Assembly: GCA_029961745.1 (NCBI GenBank)
Contig: CP124680.1
Location: 4,774,001 to 4,838,000 of the forward strand
From: Nocardioides sp. L-11A
Lineage (GTDB): Bacteria > Actinomycetota > Actinomycetes > Propionibacteriales > Nocardioidaceae
DNA length: 64,000 bases
Reading direction: 5' to 3'
In this document: piece after piece, positions 61,655 to 64,000 of the stretch
How the letters are laid out: each line of letters starts with the position of its first letter
Numbering within the stretch: the stretch's first letter is position 1
The notes under the pieces: generated by a model
The model's database searches: none
Seen by the model: only the letters and a program-made list of their open reading frames with translations
What the model was told of the DNA's origin: nothing
Made by a program: the position numbers and the translations under genes

Positions 61655-61728
61655 CCGCTTGTAACTAAGGGTTACAGCGCGAAAACCGCTGCAACAACGC
61701 CCGGGTAGTAGCCACAGCACCCGGGTAG
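61655..61728. repeat. 74-bp inverted repeat, left arm
   Basis: Begins CCGCTTGTAACTAAGGG directly after the glycosyltransferase stop and ends with two CCCGGGTAG direct copies. 72 of 74 positions match the complement of 62886-62959; the two differences are adjacent (GC versus AG). Confidence 0.95.
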
Positions 61729-61734
61729 ATGGAC

Positions 61735-62784
61735 TCAGGCCGACCGTCGGTCGCCGTACTCCCGGCGCAGCTCGGCGGCCTCGCGCGCCAGTTCGGGGTG
61801 CAGCTCGGCGCCGAATCGCTGGACCGACTCGGCGTGTCCGCGCCGGATCCGATGGATCGCCTCAGCGCGGCGGCGGCCCTTCCAGATGTCGTCGTTGACG
61901 ACGCGGACCACGATCACCCCACGGTCGGTGACAGCCCGCTCGCGGAGCTTCTCGTCGAACCAGGTCCGTTGCGGATCCTCCGACAGCCCTCCGTCCGCCA
62001 CCGCGGTGAGCTTGACCTCCCCGTCCGCCTCGATCATCAGGTTGCCGACGCGGAGGTCGCACCACGCGACGCCGCGCGTCGTACGCACGGGGAACTGCGT
62101 CTCCGGGTCCCCGATCCCTGCTTCGACGACGAGCTCGCGCGCCAGGCTCTCGAGGGCGCTCTCGGCGCCAGGGTCAGCGAGGTCGACGGCGGCGCGTGCC
62201 TGTTTCACGCCCGGCCAGCACGTCATGCCCTCCATCGCCAGCCGTAACTCCGCCCGACCGACGCCCCGTCTCAGGGCGGCGTCGCACGCCACCAGGCCGT
62301 GCCGGAAGCCGTGCTCGCGGGCGATGTCGACCGCCGTCCGGGCGAGGTCGAGCGCGCGGAGTCCGTCCACGACGACCACCTGAGCGGGATCGAACCGGGC
62401 GAGGTGGTGCTTGACGCCGTACTCCGTCCAGGCGTTGGTCCACCCCGGACGGGTCAGATGCACCAGCGGGTCCCGCGGACGCAGGATCGGCAGCTGCTGG
62501 AGGTGGGCAGAGGAGTCGTGGCTCAGCACCCAGTCCCGCTTCGCGGCGAGACCCGCGGCTCGCGCCAGGAGCAGTGGCCGTCCGACGTACTCGTCGAGGG
62601 CGTTCCAGTACTCGGTCGCGGTGAAGATCCCGCGCCTCAGCACGCGCAGGCGCGGTTCGTCCTCGTGGCGGCGGCGACGCAGCATCGAGCGGACCTGGCC
62701 CGGTCCGATGCCGAGGTCGTGCAGCTCATGACGGGTGATCAAGCCACCGTTGGCGGCCATCACGGCCAGGATCCTGGGATGCAT
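61735..62784 (-). CDS. AbiEi-like wHTH / DUF559-like nuclease-fold protein
   Basis: 349 residues from MHPRILAVMAANGGLITRHE. The N-terminal winged helix (about 1-60; LGIGPGQVRSMLRRR) resembles AbiEi-type antitoxin domains; the middle has RDPLVHLTRPGW; the C-terminal 120 residues carry a DUF559/Vsr-like PD-(D/E)xK pattern: ESALESLARELV, CDLRVGNLMIEADGEVK (Asp, Glu, Lys), and WFDEKLRERAVTDRG. Such proteins are common multi-copy genes in actinobacteria, role unknown, possibly defence or toxin-antitoxin related. No AbiEii toxin gene lies next to it. Lies between the 74-bp inverted repeats. Confidence 0.8.
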   Translation of the reverse strand: MHPRILAVMAANGGLITRHELHDLGIGPGQVRSMLRRRRHEDEPRLRVLRRGIFTATEYWNALDEYVGRPLLLARAAGLAAKRDWVLSHDSSAHLQQLPILRPRDPLVHLTRPGWTNAWTEYGVKHHLARFDPAQVVVVDGLRALDLARTAVDIAREHGFRHGLVACDAALRRGVGRAELRLAMEGMTCWPGVKQARAAVDLADPGAESALESLARELVVEAGIGDPETQFPVRTTRGVAWCDLRVGNLMIEADGEVKLTAVADGGLSEDPQRTWFDEKLRERAVTDRGVIVVRVVNDDIWKGRRRAEAIHRIRRGHAESVQRFGAELHPELAREAAELRREYGDRRSA

Positions 62785-62885
62785 GCTCCGGACGGTTGCC
62801 GCCCGGGGCGGCCCCGACACATCGAGTTCGCAGGCTGTGGACAACCGCGTACGACGGGTGCTCGGTCGGCCCGCGCGCGACGCGA

Positions 62886-62959
62886 CTACCCGGGTGCTGT
62901 GGCTACTACCCGGGCGTTGTTGCACTGGTTTTCGCGCTGTAACCCTTAGTTACAAGCGG
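62886..62959. repeat. 74-bp inverted repeat, right arm
   Basis: Complement of the left arm at 72 of 74 positions. Read on the minus strand it supplies the last 17 codons and the TAG stop of the MptB-like gene (PLVTKGYSAKTSATTPG). Confidence 0.95.
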
Positions 62960-64000
62960 CGGGGCGAGCGGGGCGACGATCCGGGCCAGACGCTCGCGAG
63001 CGGGCGGGGTGAGCAACAGGACGGGGAGTAGGAGGGCGACGGTCATGCAGCCGATCACGATGGCGTAGTAGGCGCCGTGGAGCGAGGAGTCCAGCGGGGC
63101 GACCAGGCCGAGCAGGACGGAGACGGCGACGAGGGCGCCGGTGGCGTGCCGCGGGAGTCGTTGGGCGGCGAGGAAGGGCGGCAGCATCAGGAAGTACCAC
63201 AGGTGCACGACGGGCGAGAGCAGCACGAACGCCGCGCCGGTGGCGGCGACCGCCGCGAGCGCGGTACGCCGGGAGCCGGTGCGCCAGCGCAGCGCGACCC
63301 ACCCGCCGATCCCCGCCGCGGCGAGCAGCCCAAGGGCGCGGACCAGGTCGCGGAAGAAGGCGGGAGCAGTGTCGACGCCGAGGTGCAGGGCGATCCAGTC
63401 GAGGACGCCGCCGACCAGGGTGGTGGCGGACAGCGGGGTGTTGACCTCGCCGGGGACGGTGAGGGCCCGCAGCCAGCCGTTGCCGACGCCGGTGACGACG
63501 CCGAGCCCGAGCAGGGTGCCGAGCGAGACCGCGGCGACGGCGCCGAGGCGCCGCAGCCGCGCGACCAGCGACGCGCCCACGGGCAGGGACACGAGCACGA
63601 TCCCGACGCAGACCAGCCCGCCGGGAACCTTGACGCCCGCGGCGAGGCCGGCGAGCACCGCGCCCCACGCCCAGCCGCGCTCGACGGCCACGACGAGCGC
63701 GGCGGCCATCAGCCCGACCATGAGCAGGTCGTTGTGCAGTCCGGCGACGCCGTTGGCCATCATCAGCGGCGAGACCACGACCAGCGCGGTCGCGACGGCG
63801 GGGTTCGCCCCGCCCCAGTGCGCGAGGCGCGGCACCGCCCAGGCCAGCAGGACCAGGCCCGCCAGCGCGAACCCCCGGTGCGCGATGACGAGGATCCACG
63901 GGTTGCCGGTGACGCCGGCGACGATCGCGCCGAGGAACACCGGCACCGGCCCGTACGGCGTCGCGGTGTCCCACCACATCGGGTCGACCGCCTGCACGAT
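62906..64000 (-). CDS. MptB-like polyprenol-phosphate-mannose mannosyltransferase, 5' end cut
   Basis: Open at the window edge; 364 codons seen. Multi-spanning membrane protein with ATPYGPVPVFLGAIVAG, the GLHNDLLMVGLMAAALVV loop typical of MptA/MptB-type GT-C enzymes, and many Leu/Val/Ala-rich helices. Adds alpha-1,6-mannose to lipomannan-type acceptors outside the membrane. Its C-terminal 17 residues come from the 74-bp repeat and look unrelated to the family. Confidence 0.85.
   Translation of the reverse strand: MVQAVDPMWWDTATPYGPVPVFLGAIVAGVTGNPWILVIAHRGFALAGLVLLAWAVPRLAHWGGANPAVATALVVVSPLMMANGVAGLHNDLLMVGLMAAALVVAVERGWAWGAVLAGLAAGVKVPGGLVCVGIVLVSLPVGASLVARLRRLGAVAAVSLGTLLGLGVVTGVGNGWLRALTVPGEVNTPLSATTLVGGVLDWIALHLGVDTAPAFFRDLVRALGLLAAAGIGGWVALRWRTGSRRTALAAVAATGAAFVLLSPVVHLWYFLMLPPFLAAQRLPRHATGALVAVSVLLGLVAPLDSSLHGAYYAIVIGCMTVALLLPVLLLTPPARERLARIVAPLAPPLVTKGYSAKTSATTPG

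Larger units (their letters stand above)
61655..62959. mobile_element. Candidate inverted-repeat-bounded cassette carrying a nuclease-like gene
   Basis: 1305 bp bounded by 74-bp inverted repeats, with one gene (61735-62784) inside. No transposase is present and target-site duplications are not evident, so mobility is a hypothesis; it could be a passenger moved by an enzyme encoded elsewhere. Confidence 0.35.

Noticed and set aside
61735..62784. Complete AbiE toxin-antitoxin pair
   Set aside because: Only the AbiEi-like wHTH is present, fused to a nuclease-like domain; no nucleotidyltransferase toxin gene is adjacent.
4..64000. Hundreds of long overlapping frames on the opposite strand of each gene
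   Set aside because: High GC removes stop codons in antisense frames; these have skewed Arg/Pro/Gly/Ala content and no start signals.

Overview
The window is a very GC-rich chromosomal segment of an actinobacterium, most likely a member of the Nocardioidaceae (Nocardioides-like). The evidence is actinobacterial gene order around secE-nusG-rplK-rplA, an Mce lipid transporter, HadA/HadB-type dehydratases, an MptB-like mannosyltransferase, many GTG starts and many ATGA/GTGA overlaps. The genus is an inference.

Layout. (1) 1-6710, minus strand: an Mce/Mla-type lipid import operon (ATPase, two YrbE permeases, four MCE proteins; the last runs off the edge). (2) 6711-12953: ribosomal and transcription core, namely rplL, rplJ with an L10 leader and attenuator, a class Ic aspartate aminotransferase, rplA, rplK, nusG, secE and tRNA-Trp. 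A 118-bp tandem repeat lies behind rplL. (3) 12954-47406: accessory catabolic region. It holds a nitrilase/MFS/MBL-fold operon with a divergent TrmB-like regulator; an alpha/beta-hydrolase that seems to lack catalytic residues; a ferredoxin; an aminobutyraldehyde-type dehydrogenase; an 11-kb peptide-ABC/Rieske/RidA-GNAT/FAH/GGT operon facing an amidohydrolase/ThDP-enzyme/small-ORF operon; PucR and GntR regulators; an ECF sigma pair; a TauD-like dioxygenase with a two-permease ABC importer; and IclR with malate synthase G and a GlcG-like protein. (4) 47464-53142: an adenosine-deaminase-like gene and four tandem paralogous secreted proteins of unknown function, each with its own terminator. (5) 53237-56726: murB, hadB, hadA, a lipoprotein, rpmG, tRNA-Met and tRNA-Thr. 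(6) 56789-64000: an amidase, a pirin-lrgA-lrgB operon, a GT4 glycosyltransferase, an AbiEi/DUF559-like gene between 74-bp inverted repeats, and a partial MptB-like mannosyltransferase.

In related actinobacteria (recalled, not searched) tRNA-Thr, tRNA-Met, rpmG, hadAB, tRNA-Trp, secE, nusG, rplKA, rplJL and mkl lie close together, and in Streptomyces murB and an adenosine deaminase sit in the same neighbourhood. Here that backbone is split by about 35-40 kb of catabolic and secreted-protein genes, which reads as an accessory insertion.

The most unusual structures are: a 63-bp palindromic element present three times at exactly the same length, one copy lying in frame inside murB as 21 codons; a 74-bp inverted-repeat pair (72/74 identical) bracketing a nuclease-like gene, one arm of which encodes the C-terminus of the neighbouring gene; the four-member secreted paralog array with four invariant cysteines; and the 118-bp repeats behind rplL.
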